NCBI RefSeq assembly: GCF_026745355.1
Contig: NC_079208.1
Coordinates: forward strand, 54,759,276 to 54,823,275
Reading direction: 5' to 3'
Length of the DNA stretch: 64,000 nucleotides
DNA from: Beta vulgaris subsp. vulgaris
Lineage: Eukaryota > Streptophyta > Magnoliopsida > Caryophyllales > Amaranthaceae
Part shown: positions 11,439 to 21,331 of the stretch, one piece after another
How the letters are laid out: the number at the start of each line of letters is the position of its first letter
Numbering within the stretch: position 1 is the stretch's first letter
Position numbers and translations under genes: made by a program
The notes under the pieces: generated by a model
What the model saw: the letters and a program-made list of their open reading frames with translations, nothing else
What the model was told of the DNA's origin: nothing
Databases searched by the model: none

Positions 11439-11996
11439 AACAAGTCTTAGTTCATTTTATTGTTTTGTTCAATAAGCATCAGCTAAGCCCCTTTTTCCCT
11501 TTTATTTTCAGTTTTTAGTTCATTTTATTGTTTTGTTCAATAAATTAGTATCTCTTTATGAGATTTTCTCAAACCCTTTTATGGGGTTTTAGTTTCTGTT
11601 TTGGAAATCTCTTTCTCCCCTATGGGAGTTGTGAGTATGTTTTTAGGTATGAGAAATTATTCTCATTGGTTGAAGTTCGAGATTCAACCTGAAGAATTAG
11701 GGTTTCACAACTTCTGTAAAATTATGGAAGACTATCGGAGTACGTTCATCCCAAAATTTCCGCATCTGCAGATCGTATGCCGAACCAGAGCGAACTCACA
11801 GATTGCATTGCTTCAGATGAAGATTTTTATTAAGGCAAAATTAAGTCAAATCTGCGATGTTTACATTTCTAGGGTGATATGTATTTCTATTAGAATTTTA
11901 TGTTTTTCAGAAATGACTTGTAAGTGCCGTTTGGCGAAATATTAATGAAATCCCTTTTCTTTCAAAAAAAAAAAAAAAAAAAAAAACAAGTCTTAG
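11439..11996 (+). mobile_element. Retroposed unit with poly(A) tail and 12-bp target duplication
   Basis: AACAAGTCTTAG occurs at 11439-11450 and again at 11985-11996, directly after a run of about 22 A. The 534-bp insert ends in TTAATGAAATCCCTTTTC before the A tract, like plant LINE or SINE tails. Its first part contains a direct repeat, TTCATTTTATTGTTTTGTTC, at about 11451 and 11519. The internal frame (11601-11945) is unrecognised. It could be a 5'-truncated LINE, a SINE or a processed transcript copy. Confidence 0.75.
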
Positions 11997-12175
11997 CTTG
12001 TTAGATAGTATTTCTTCTTTTTTTAGGGGAGAAAGTCTGTAATAAAGTTGTTAAGTTTCGACTTTATTATCATATGACCTAATTAATAGCAAATACGGAA
12101 TATACACTCGTTGGACATTTGGAATGAGGAGAATGGTTATGGTTGGTATGGTCATCAATATAAATAGTCATATTA

Positions 12176-12359
12176 CTTCCCTTGTTCTATTCCATGTGAA
12201 ATGTAAGGTCTTGGTACATGGATATAGGAGAAGAAAGAGATAAAAAGAAAGAAAAAGAGTGACCTATTTGATGAAGAGAGACATAAAGAGAAGTAAGCAA
12301 CAAATATAGTAACGTTTTATTTATTCTAAAACCACCTATTTATTTTTAAATGGAGGAAG
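12176..12359. mobile_element. Stowaway-like MITE
   Basis: The ends CTTCCCTTGTTCTATTCCAT and the complement of AAATGGAGGAAG are imperfect inverted repeats with TA on both sides. Confidence 0.5.
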
Positions 12360-12516
12360 TATCATTTACAAAAGAGAATAATAGAAGTAGGGGATTAATG
12401 TGGACGACCACATGATGATATAAATCTTAATTATTGATACGGACAATTCATCTTATCATAATTATGATTATAGTGTTGTAGTTGTTGAATGGTCTTACTC
12501 AAGAGCGAGCAGACAA

Positions 12517-13330
12517 TTCAACATTTAAATTAGTTTGTCAGTTGTCCTAGAAATTAAAGCAACATAGAAATGAAGTATAGAGAGAGAAAAAAAATATTTG
12601 AGAAACTCTGTGTATATATTCAATTGTATTTCATCAGAGAGAAAAGGGGGAAAGAAGAAGCTACTTATAGTAGCAAATTACAACAACTAACTAAGCTGTT
12701 AGTTACTTAAAACAACTAACTGAGTTTGTTGTTACAATAACTGAACAAAATTAACATAAATAGGTTTAAAACAACTAATCAACTATATACAAGTCTTATT
12801 CTTCATATCCCCTTTAAGATGGATATGTGACAAGTCCACAAGGCCAAGCTTGGAAGCCAGATAGTATTGATGTTGTAGTCTAATAAGAGCTTTAGTAAAT
12901 AAATCAACCAGCTGTTGATGTGTAGAAACATGATATGTTTAATCTGAAGAAAGCCTGCTTCAATCTGCTCTCTTACATAGTGACAATTCCTCTTCAAGTG
13001 CTTAGTCCTTTCGTGAAACACTGGATTTTGAGCAATGTGTTTAGCAGTCGTGTTATTACAAAGTAAAGATATGCTGACTAACTTTTGCTTTTTAGTTTTC
13101 CAAGACACAAAATGAGATCCCATAAATATACAATAAGCACTAAGTGATCTACTTGTGTAAGCAATAGTACTCCAATCAGCATCACTGTAAGCACAGAGCT
13201 TCAAATAACTTGTAGCAGATAAAATAATCCCAAAATTGAGGGTATGTTTTAAATATCTCACAACATGCACAACTGCCTGTAAACGTGGCTTTCTAGGACA
13301 ACTGACAAACTGACTTAAATGCTGAGTAGC
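12517..13330 (-). mobile_element. Ty1/copia fragment: RT end and RNase H, with a rearranged piece
   Basis: The minus strand from 13330 reads QHLSQFVSCPRKPRLQAVV, then the copia RNase H motif YSDADWS with YCIFMGSHFVSWKTKKQ and NPVFHERTKHL, ending near 12803. Frames are partly intact but many codons have diverged. The part below 12803 contains a TATA-like CTATAAGTAG on the minus strand and may be 3' LTR sequence. At 12517-12553, on the plus strand, a second copy of the QHLSQFVSCPR-coding segment appears in inverted orientation to 13290-13326. Not functional. Confidence 0.75.
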
Positions 13331-13969
13331 ATCGATAAATCAGGTCTGGTGATGTTAAGGCATAACCATCTATCTATATATCAATAAGCTTTTTTTATGG
13401 ACGTTAATCAGTAAAATGTTCACATATTGAGTACTAACTTTAATTTCTGCTCATATATCAAATGATGCAGGCTCCTATGTCATATACACTACAATCAATG
13501 ATTAACATTAAACATACCCCTAATAGTTATCGACCACTCAGACACTCACTAATGATTAACTTACTTAGTTGTAAACATGGTTATTAGACAGGATAACCCA
13601 ATGACTAAAAGATTAAGGTCAATCTTATAGGGTTTTTTTATTAGACACGACTTTAATGGACAAAGTCATTATAGGACCAATAAAATAATCCAAAAATTTT
13701 GAAAAATAAAATAGATATTGCAAGAAAAATTACATGAACGGATTCCTGTTCAACTATACTCACTCTTATCTCTCTCCGTTCACTATATTTCCTGCTTGTT
13801 TCTTGACCCGTCCATTATCAACCTGATAATGACCCCCCAACCCGCACCGCATTAACGTGACCTACTATGACCTGATTTGCTTTAACTCGCACTACCCCTG
13901 ACTCAAGTTAGTCAAGTACCCAACCCGTCCAATAACCAAGTCTACCTTGTTGTAGTTTGTAGTGGCGGA

Positions 13970-14155
13970 TCAATGTCACGCTGGTTCGAAAACACGGGAA
14001 TTACCCCTCTCTCTCTCAATTCTCAAACGCACGACTGACGACACTTCGTCGCCGACCACCGACGAGCAGACCTGCATTCCGGCGGTGAGGAGGCGCCCCC
14101 CCAATTCACTTCAGTCGAGTTGTCGACTCACACTCTCAAAAGCCACAATACACAG
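13970..14155 (+). other. Candidate untranslated leader exon
   Basis: This is a locally GC-rich block with CT-rich start and CpG-rich centre, ending in a good donor (CACA/GTAAGTTTTG). It resembles a plant 5' UTR exon followed by an intron. The nearest downstream gene on this strand is the PPR gene at 16026, which has acceptor-like TTTCAG words near 15940-15955. The linkage is a guess that needs transcript data. The 84-residue frame here has no recognisable motif. Confidence 0.3.
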
Positions 14156-15930
14156 TAAGTTTTGTGTTAGGGTTTTTATTTTTGTTTTTCAATTTTCATA
14201 TGTTCCTACTTTATAAGTTTATATATATTAGATTCTTGGATTAATTGAATATTTATATGTAAATTGTTGAATGTTGATATTGTTCATTAATTAGTTAGGG
14301 CTTGATTATTGAAATTCGGAAATGAAATCAAATTTTTGAAATTGAAATTGACAATCAATTAATTTTCATTAATTCAATCTGGAAATGAAAAATGATGCAC
14401 CCTAGTCAACTAAATCTTATGTATTGAACAACTTTTGATATTTTAATCAATTCAAGTTTCCCCTGCTGGTAAAAATTCAGGAAACCTTGAGGCTTGAGGT
14501 CACTTTCAAGGTTTACATTAGACAGAAATACCAGGATATTGCATGACTACTTTGCAGTTAATTTGCAACTATGTGTCCACAATATTGATAGTACTCTCTC
14601 TCTTTATTTCTCTTATAAGTAGTTGTTACTTGTAAAGCAGTAAATGATAAGCAGATTCCTTCTTTAAATCTACATACGATTCTCGAATACTTTACTAACT
14701 AGACTAGATATTACTCGTCTCATGTTATCTGCTAGTATTTAGTAAGCTGTAAAAAAACACAAAATAAAATCAGGCTATGATAGATATCTTCACACAATCT
14801 ACATATTGTAAGTTTGTAGGCTCCTGATGATACAAAATTCAAAGTTCAAAGTATATGACTACATGTATACAATTAATAGTTGAGGTGTTTGATCATACTA
14901 TCATAATTTATCATGAAAGTAAATTGAATCAAAAACACTTTTTTAGCGAACAAATACTAAACTTAGTTTAACATAACCTTAGAATGATTTACTTTATCAA
15001 CTCCTATTTGATTATTTGATGAATAAAACTACTCCAATAGTTATCTATATATCGTATAAATCTATATCTTTCCAAAGCTCTTCTTATCGCAAGATTTATA
15101 CTAGGTGACTGTTGTGTAGTATTATTGTTGAACAAAATCAATGTTTTTATAATTTGGATATTTTGCTAATAAGACTTATGTATTGAGTAATTTTTGTGAA
15201 CTTTTTCCCACTACTTTTGTGTTTGTTGTACGTCCGTATCCCCATATTCAAATTATTGGGTCCACCACTGGTAGTTTGCTGACTTGCTCACTATTGGATG
15301 TGGCAATTTTCTAGATTTATATCTCCTACAACATTATTGAAGTTGCTATTAAGTGAAATGTATATCTCAGGGCAAAAAAAATTATATGAGCTTATCATTA
15401 TTTCCTTGTGGGATTGGTGGTGTTGGAGCCACGATAGGTGGGATTGGGGTGTGAATGGGTGGTGCAAGATGGCAGGGGAGGGGGAGAGAGAGAGAAATAG
15501 GTTTAAAGAATCTTAGCCCTTGAATTATTGAGAATTTTCAAACTCTAACCAAAAAATATGTGTATTTAGATTTTTATTGCCCATTGTCTTCATCTTGCTA
15601 TCTTATGTTTTATACTGTATAATGTGCGACATTTACTTTTTCATGTTCTCCAACACGCTTAATATATAATAAAAATAAATGTTGGAGAACATGCTTCAGT
15701 AAATGTTTTTTATATATAATTTTGAGAGAATATATCCAAAGTTGGTCAATGAATAATGTCCAAAAGTTAAATGTTGCATCTAAAAATCAGTGGTAATATA
15801 TAATAAAAATTATAACATCAAATTAATTTATTAATGTAAGCAATTATTGTGCCTGATAGTTTTGCGGTATGCCAATTAGCTAACTTGTCGATTTTAAATT
15901 TTCAACTACTATATTATGAATTCTATCTAA
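14156..15930. other. Gene-free AT-rich stretch, possibly a leader intron
   Basis: No coding region is supported. It could be the intron between 14155 and the PPR gene, or simple intergenic sequence. Around 15640-15700 a short inverted repeat (GTTCTCCAACA and TGTTGGAGAAC) is visible. Confidence 0.4.
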
Positions 15931-16025
15931 CTTGTGAATTTCAGCTTCTTTTCAGCTATTATTGCGAAACATAGCCAATATATGGAAGTATATATATCCA
16001 GCCGATGGAGAAATAACAAAAAGAG

Positions 16026-16949
16026 ATGCATTTGCCTCAACACATTGCAGCTTGTGCTTCACTTTTGGAACTCTGTTGCACAACTAAGAATCTCCAGCAA
16101 CTCCAGCAAATCCACTGTCAAACCATAAAAATTGGCACTTCTTACAATGACTTTATTAGAGCAAAGCTCATCTCTTCTTACACCTCATGTGCTCAATTGT
16201 CCGATGCTCATTATATCTTCTCTGTTACAAACCGTAAATCTACCTTTCTCTATAACACCCTGATCAGAGGCTACGCTTCCAGTAAACAATTCCATCTTTC
16301 TCTTTCTTGTTTCCATCAAATGATCCTCGCCCGCAAATCCATTAATGTCAACACCCTCCCCGCCGTCCTCAAATCTGTCTCTGCACTTTCGCTCTTTACA
16401 CTTGGCCGACGTATCCACACTGTCATTTTGGTTCATGGCTTAAGCTCCGACCTTGCCCACTGCAACGCCTTGATTACCATGTATGGTAAATGTGGTGACT
16501 TGCATTCCGCACGCACACTGTTTGATAGAAGGCTTGAGAGGAACTTGATTACTTGGTGTGCCATCATGGGTGGGTATGCAATGCATGGGAATTTTGATGA
16601 GGTTTTCTTCTTGTTTGATAGGATGTTAGAATCAGGTGTTTCACCTGACGGGGCCATATTCACTACGCTTCTTACGGCTTGTAGTCATGGAGGGAGAATT
16701 CAGAAAGGGAGGGAATGCTTTCAAATCATGGTTGAGAGGTTTTGTTTGAGGCCGAGCATGGAGCATTATACTTGTATGGTTGATATGTTGGGTAGAGCTG
16801 GCAAAATACAAGAAGCTGTAGAAGTGGTTGAGAAGATGGAGATGGAGCCTGACGAGGCTTTGTGGAGAGCATTGCTTGGGGCATGCAGATTTCATGGGAT
16901 TTTTCAGATTACAGTTAGAAAAAGGATGTTTATATTAGCAGATCAGTGA
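16026..16949 (+). CDS. Short PLS-class pentatricopeptide repeat protein, E domain truncated
   Basis: This is one uninterrupted 307-residue frame. It opens with the leader typical of plant PLS proteins (LLELCC, LQQLQQIHCQTIK). Repeats follow that include FLYNTLIRGYASS, LAHCNALITMYGKCGDLHSA, LITWCAIMGGYAMHGNFDE and GAIFTTLLTACSHGGR. MEHYTCMVDMLGRAGKIQEA and ALWRALLGACRFHG mark the end of the PPR tract, where an E motif normally starts. Here the frame leaves the family pattern after RFHG and stops 16 residues later, so the E/E+ region is missing. Homologues usually have 450-600 residues. Family members bind organelle RNA for editing, splicing or stabilisation. It may be a real short gene or a pseudogene with a broken 3' end. 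A TMK-related fragment begins about 35 bp after the stop. Confidence 0.7.
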   Translation: MHLPQHIAACASLLELCCTTKNLQQLQQIHCQTIKIGTSYNDFIRAKLISSYTSCAQLSDAHYIFSVTNRKSTFLYNTLIRGYASSKQFHLSLSCFHQMILARKSINVNTLPAVLKSVSALSLFTLGRRIHTVILVHGLSSDLAHCNALITMYGKCGDLHSARTLFDRRLERNLITWCAIMGGYAMHGNFDEVFFLFDRMLESGVSPDGAIFTTLLTACSHGGRIQKGRECFQIMVERFCLRPSMEHYTCMVDMLGRAGKIQEAVEVVEKMEMEPDEALWRALLGACRFHGIFQITVRKRMFILADQ

Positions 16950-16984
16950 ATCAATGGGAAGTTCAATGGGAGTGCTTCAAAACT

Positions 16985-17095
16985 CACAAGATAGAGAAGC
17001 AATTTGATGTACAGTGACTCATGCTTATTTCCATTGATTTATAACTTTTTTATGTTTTTACATACAATTCAAAAATACGTGCACTTCAAAATGGT
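16985..17095 (-). pseudogene. Scrap of duplicated TMK kinase sequence
   Basis: GATAGAGAAGCAATTTGAT, TGCTTATTTCCATT and ATACRTGCACTTCAA occur in the same order and orientation as at 18812-18912, the upstream end of the TMK-tail pseudogene. It is therefore a second, shorter copy of that breakpoint region, antisense to the PPR gene just upstream. Too short and diverged to code. Confidence 0.6.
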
Positions 17096-17209
17096 TATGT
17101 CCTGAATGCCTGGTGCCTGTTGGCCATCAAAAAAAAAAAAACAATAACACAATTTTTTTTGGTGCAAGCACACATAATTATTACTCACGGTCAAAGTGAT
17201 TCAAGTTAC

Positions 17210-17554
17210 TAAGGTCCTCTTCTTTTGGATTTATTTTTAGTTTAGTTAATATCAGTTTAATTTAGTTACTTTCAGTTTAGTTTGGTCCAATTTCTTTCAG
17301 CAATTCAGTTTTTAATAGTTTATTTCATTTCAGTTAAGTTCAATTCCTCTTAGGGTTTGTTCTCCCCAACTTATTTTCAGTTCAGTTCAATTCAATTCAG
17401 TTCAGTTCAGACCAGTTCAGTTCAGCTCTTGATAATACTTTTACTCTCACATATCACTATTCATTTCAGTTCAATTCAATTCAGTTCAATTCAGTTCAGA
17501 TCAGTTCAGTTCAGATTAGTTCAGCTGTTTTATGCCGAAGAGAACAGACCCTTA
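17210..17554. repeat. TTCAG/TTCAA pentamer repeat inside a TIR-like unit
   Basis: Degenerate pentamers (TTCAG, TTCAA) dominate about 17377-17526. The unit is bordered by TAAGGTCCTCTTCTTTTGG and the complement of CCGAAGAGAACAGACCCTTA, which are imperfect inverted repeats. The phrase TTCTTCGGCATAAAAGAGCT recurs in ALMT intron 1 near 62322, so this is a dispersed MITE family. The 76-residue frame here is a by-product of the repeat. Confidence 0.55.
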
Positions 17555-17587
17555 GTCTCAAAAAAGGGACCTAAATTCTATATATAG

Positions 17588-18915
17588 GGCTTCAGAAACA
17601 AAACTCGATGTACGCTACACTAAGAAAAAACAAAATTCTTTGTCAGCCACAAAACAAAAATAAAGGTACCAAAAAATCGTGGACATTCCAAAGAGAGGAA
17701 AAAAATTATCTATTTATACAGTGGAGCAAACTGAATTGACTAATAAATTGACGGGCATCGGCTCTTAAGTACAGGAGTCTGCAAATCCAGTAGACCTATC
17801 AGGTATACATCCCCTGGTATAAACTCGATGTATTCACTCTTGTGCTGCAGCAATTTCTCTTGCTTATATCCCGCTTCATTCTGCCAGCCGTGTAACATCA
17901 CTCGGAGTGGCAGATTGAAATCGATGCCTGAATAGTCTTCCAAGTCATCAGCAAACGCCTTCAATTGATCAACGAGTGAGCATGCTCCATATCTGGCCGA
18001 TGGCCATGCAGTGCAGTGCAGTGCAGTGCAGTGCAGTGCAGTGCAGTGCAGTGCAGTGCAGTGCAGTGCAGTGCAGTGCCCTGCATGATCAGCTATGATG
18101 GTTATGATCTCATATGCTTCTCCTTTGATATCCAAAATCACTTAGCTAAATACCGACTCTCTTCAGATCGTTCCTCATCGAGTGCCTTTAATCCGTCAGA
18201 AGTTCCATCAGTACCACCCCAAAGCTGAATACATGAACTTTAGTTGTCACTTGCCCTGTAACTGAGTCGAGAAAATGAGGTTGGTTAAAATGAAAATTTG
18301 AATTTTTTTGTGCAAACAATTGACAACGTTTGAACACTAAGGTAACATTGAGCATTAAGCTCAGTAAACTGTCAAACAATAAAAGATAATAACATGAAAG
18401 GATTTTTCAAGGATGGATGATAAATGCAGTAGTAAACACAACAAGTGACATAAAATTTACAGCTACAATATCCATCCAATGGAACTAATGAAATTAAAAG
18501 CATGCTGCTCTTTATCATAAATAATTCACATAATTGCATATTTTCAATGAACAAAAAGCTAAAGTACTATTGTCAATTTGTCAGCCTAAGATGTATACAG
18601 AAATATATCATATAGCTTGCTATTTTAAATTCAATACAGCGAAAATTTCATCATAATTTCTGTAACTCTGTAATCCGTATTAGTACAAGAGAAAAAAATG
18701 GTTTGAAATGAAATAATAAAGTAAGATGGGGAGAATAATTGGAGAGATAATTGTAACATACCAGCTTATTTAGGAGCAGGATACCTTCCTGCAAGCTTAG
18801 TGCTTTAAGAGATAGAGAAGCAATTTGATCTACAATGAAGGATATGCTTATTTCCATTAAAGTTCTGTTTTTCCTTACAAGTCAAAGATACATGCACTTC
18901 AATTTTGAGGGTCAC
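17588..18915 (-). pseudogene. Truncated TMK receptor-kinase tail pseudogene
   Basis: The minus strand matches the 3' part of the intact TMK gene (about 26609-27905). From high to low coordinates there is a decayed DFG-to-APE segment near 18750-18900, the GTATGTTACA donor and intron, the exon 2 start VTGQVTTKVHVFSFGVVLMELL (18379-18188, VD changed to VH), GEAYEIITIIADHAGHCTA, then FADDLEDYSGIDFNLPLRVML. The homologous 3' UTR follows (TCAGCCACAAAA and CGTGGACATT words). The intron is kept, so it arose by DNA duplication, not retroposition. The ectodomain, membrane span and kinase N-lobe are absent. Between HCTA and the C-terminal part the coding phase is broken by a GTGCA expansion. It starts right beside the CLB19 stop codon. 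Confidence 0.85.
18006..18080. repeat. GTGCA pentanucleotide microsatellite
   Basis: At least 13 perfect tandem GTGCA units (18011-18075) lie within the TMK pseudogene. The intact gene has only GCAGTGCAATGCCCTGCA at the matching place (about 27046-27063), so the array grew from a short native seed. Confidence 0.95.
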
Positions 18916-18916
18916 C

Positions 18917-20419
18917 TTATGATTCTGGTAACAAAGTTTCTGGAATATATCCATATATCCCCAGGTCATAAGACAGAAGCTCCATAATTTCGTAGATTGA
19001 ATCTGTCCCACTATGAGATTTATCACCGGCCATGAATTCATGAACGCCACCCTCTATCTCAATTGAGCTTATTCCGGGTTTCTTCTGTATCCCCCGAGTT
19101 TTCATTTTCCTTCTAACCTTACCTGCTCCCTCCCAACTTCCAACAGCAGCGTACATGTTTGCAAGCATCACATAGTTGGAATCTGAGCTAGGATCCAACT
19201 CAACCAAAAATTTCATAACCATCTCTGCTAAGCCAATGTCCCCACAATTTCTACATGCTGCCAACAGCGATCCTAAAACAACTTCATTTGGCTTCATCGG
19301 CATATTTTTGACTACACGTAATGCATCTTCTAGTCTCCCTGCACGGCTGTAGAGATCAACTAAGCAACCATAATGCTCAATACGAGGAGGAAGATTGTGA
19401 ACTCTTTTCATGTCATCAAAGTACTTGAGCCCTTTATCTACAAAACCAGCATGACTACAAGCAGTGAGAGCTCCTGTAAAACTTACTCCATCTGGACTGA
19501 ATCCTTCCCTCTGCATCCTATCAAAAAGTGTCAATGCCTCCTCAACATGGCCATTGGCAGCAAATCCACCTAGCATTGAGTTCCATGATACCAAACTACG
19601 AGTTGACATCTTCTCGAAAATATAACGAGCAAAATCTACACGTCCACATCGTGAATACATATCTATGAATGTGTTACACAGACGAATATTATCCTGAAAG
19701 TCCTTCCCCATAACAAACCTATTAGTCCACAACCCTAAACTAAGGGCACCTAGATTAGCACACGCCGAAAGCACCGCAATGACAGTCACATAATCTGGCT
19801 CAACCCCATCAAGTTGCATCTCACAAAAGCATTGCAAAGCTTTCTTATAAAGGCCCTTTTTCACAAATCCACCAATTAAAGCCGTCCAAGAAATGGTGTC
19901 TCTTTTAGGCATTTCATCAAACAGTTGAAGTGCATTATCAACCTTGTCATTTCTCATATAACCATCAATCATAGTATTCCAGGACACAGAATTCTTGTGG
20001 AAAATGTGATCAAAAGTGAGTCTTGCCAATTCCACAAGGCCACATTTTGAGTACATATCAACGATGGCGGTACCGACTTTAACGTTAGGCCTATCAAGCC
20101 CCAATTTAAGAACATAGGCGTGCATTGAAGCTGCAAAGTGATGACCTTGTGATGGATAATGAGCAATGCCAGAGAGAAGAGTGATGAAAGTAATGTGATT
20201 AGGTTCAATGCCAGAAATTCGCATTCGAGTGAATTCATTTACTGCTGCAGAAAGTTTGCCATTTTTACAGAGATGAGCTATGGAAGAGGTCCATGGAACA
20301 ATGGGATCAACCACCTGTTTGTGAAATTGCTTAAGAGAGATGTTGTTACTGTTAGGAGAGATATTGTGTTGCTGTTGGACTTGACTTAAGGTGGCAGTAA
20401 TGGTAATGGTAAACCCCAT
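18917..20419 (-). CDS. CLB19: CLB19-like E-class PPR protein, chloroplast RNA editing factor
   Basis: This is a single-exon frame of 500 residues. After a short serine/threonine-rich N-terminus comes the CLB19-like start WTSSIAHLCKNGKLSAA, then EPNHITFITLLSGIA. PLS repeats follow, with KNSVSWNTMIDGYMRN, DTISWTALIGGFVKKG and ACANLGALSLGLW. The end of the repeat tract is RIEHYGCLVDLYSRAGRLED and MPMKPNEVVLGSLLAAC. The E/E+ region (YVMLANMYAAVGSWEGA, KKPGISSIEIEGGVHEFMAG) is complete and there is no DYW domain. Order, motifs and length match Arabidopsis CLB19 (At1g05750), which edits plastid rpoA and clpP transcripts, as I recall the protein. The first Met gives a plausible plastid-targeting N-terminus. 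The stop lies directly against the TMK-tail pseudogene, so the 3' UTR probably runs through pseudogene sequence in sense orientation. Confidence 0.88.
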   Translation of the reverse strand: MGFTITITATLSQVQQQHNISPNSNNISLKQFHKQVVDPIVPWTSSIAHLCKNGKLSAAVNEFTRMRISGIEPNHITFITLLSGIAHYPSQGHHFAASMHAYVLKLGLDRPNVKVGTAIVDMYSKCGLVELARLTFDHIFHKNSVSWNTMIDGYMRNDKVDNALQLFDEMPKRDTISWTALIGGFVKKGLYKKALQCFCEMQLDGVEPDYVTVIAVLSACANLGALSLGLWTNRFVMGKDFQDNIRLCNTFIDMYSRCGRVDFARYIFEKMSTRSLVSWNSMLGGFAANGHVEEALTLFDRMQREGFSPDGVSFTGALTACSHAGFVDKGLKYFDDMKRVHNLPPRIEHYGCLVDLYSRAGRLEDALRVVKNMPMKPNEVVLGSLLAACRNCGDIGLAEMVMKFLVELDPSSDSNYVMLANMYAAVGSWEGAGKVRRKMKTRGIQKKPGISSIEIEGGVHEFMAGDKSHSGTDSIYEIMELLSYDLGIYGYIPETLLPES

Positions 20420-21331
20420 TTTTTTGTTTCTGATTTCCTCAATTATACTGCTGCGTAACCTTTGAAATTGAGATACTGATGCAAGTTCTTCCGTTCCGAA
20501 TCAGATAGATAGATGATATCAGAAAGAGGTTGACAAGAAATTCTTTTATAATAGATTATTTGTTGGTTTTTTTTTTATCCATATGAGCCATGAAGGTAGT
20601 ACAAAGTAGAAAGAAGGTGAAGGGGTTCTAATTTGTAACCTATCGTTCACTGCACATTAATCTTAAGTTCTTAACCGTTAGACTAAGATATCCTTGTTAC
20701 TATTTGTTCCTATGTTAGACTGGTGCTGGAGGTGTTCCACAAATGTCTTACTTGAGTTACTTCCCATATTGGGAAATTACTGCACTTTGACTGGTGTAGT
20801 AGGCTAGTAGCTAATGAGAAATGCACTCAATTTGCTGCCTATATCACTAGATTATTTCTTGGTGCTAAATTAATTACTTGATGGGCATACCTGAAAATAC
20901 TCCTTGGCTTCAACGGACCTTATATTATGGTAATTTTATTTGCTTCTTATACTCTTAAAAGTATTTTCTAATTGTATGAATGTTATTTAGTTTAATTAGT
21001 AATTTTTTGTGAGAGTGGTAGTTGGTATCTAAGATGTTGGATCAAATCTCATCTAAATTGCTGAACTTACTTACTCATTTACACCAAAATTTTTTTTGCT
21101 AATCGATCCAAGATTATTAACTATTAAAATAAATTACTTTAGGTTAACATTGAAGACAAGTAACAAGAAAAAACATATATGGGTGATAGAATATGATTAT
21201 TGGTTAACATAATTTATTACATTAGACTACATTCGTTCCTAAATAATCTGCATACTTTATTTTCATTATAACCAAGTCAAAATGTGAAAAAGTATGAGAG
21301 AGAGCGGGAAGAATTATGAAAAGTGGGGAGT
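20420..21331. other. CLB19 upstream region and gene-free sequence
   Basis: This stretch contains the CLB19 promoter and leader on the minus strand. No further gene or bounded element is recognised. Confidence 0.5.

Noticed and set aside
11601..11945. 114-residue frame
   Set aside because: It lies inside the retroposed unit with poly(A) tail and target duplication, and no known protein is recognised.
17357..17587. 76-residue frame rich in FSSIQFSSVQ
   Set aside because: It is the translation of the TTCAG/TTCAA pentamer repeat and is not a protein gene.
18917..20419. Opposite-strand frames inside CLB19 (for example 19373-19573 and 20159-20389)
   Set aside because: They are shadows of the well-supported PPR gene.
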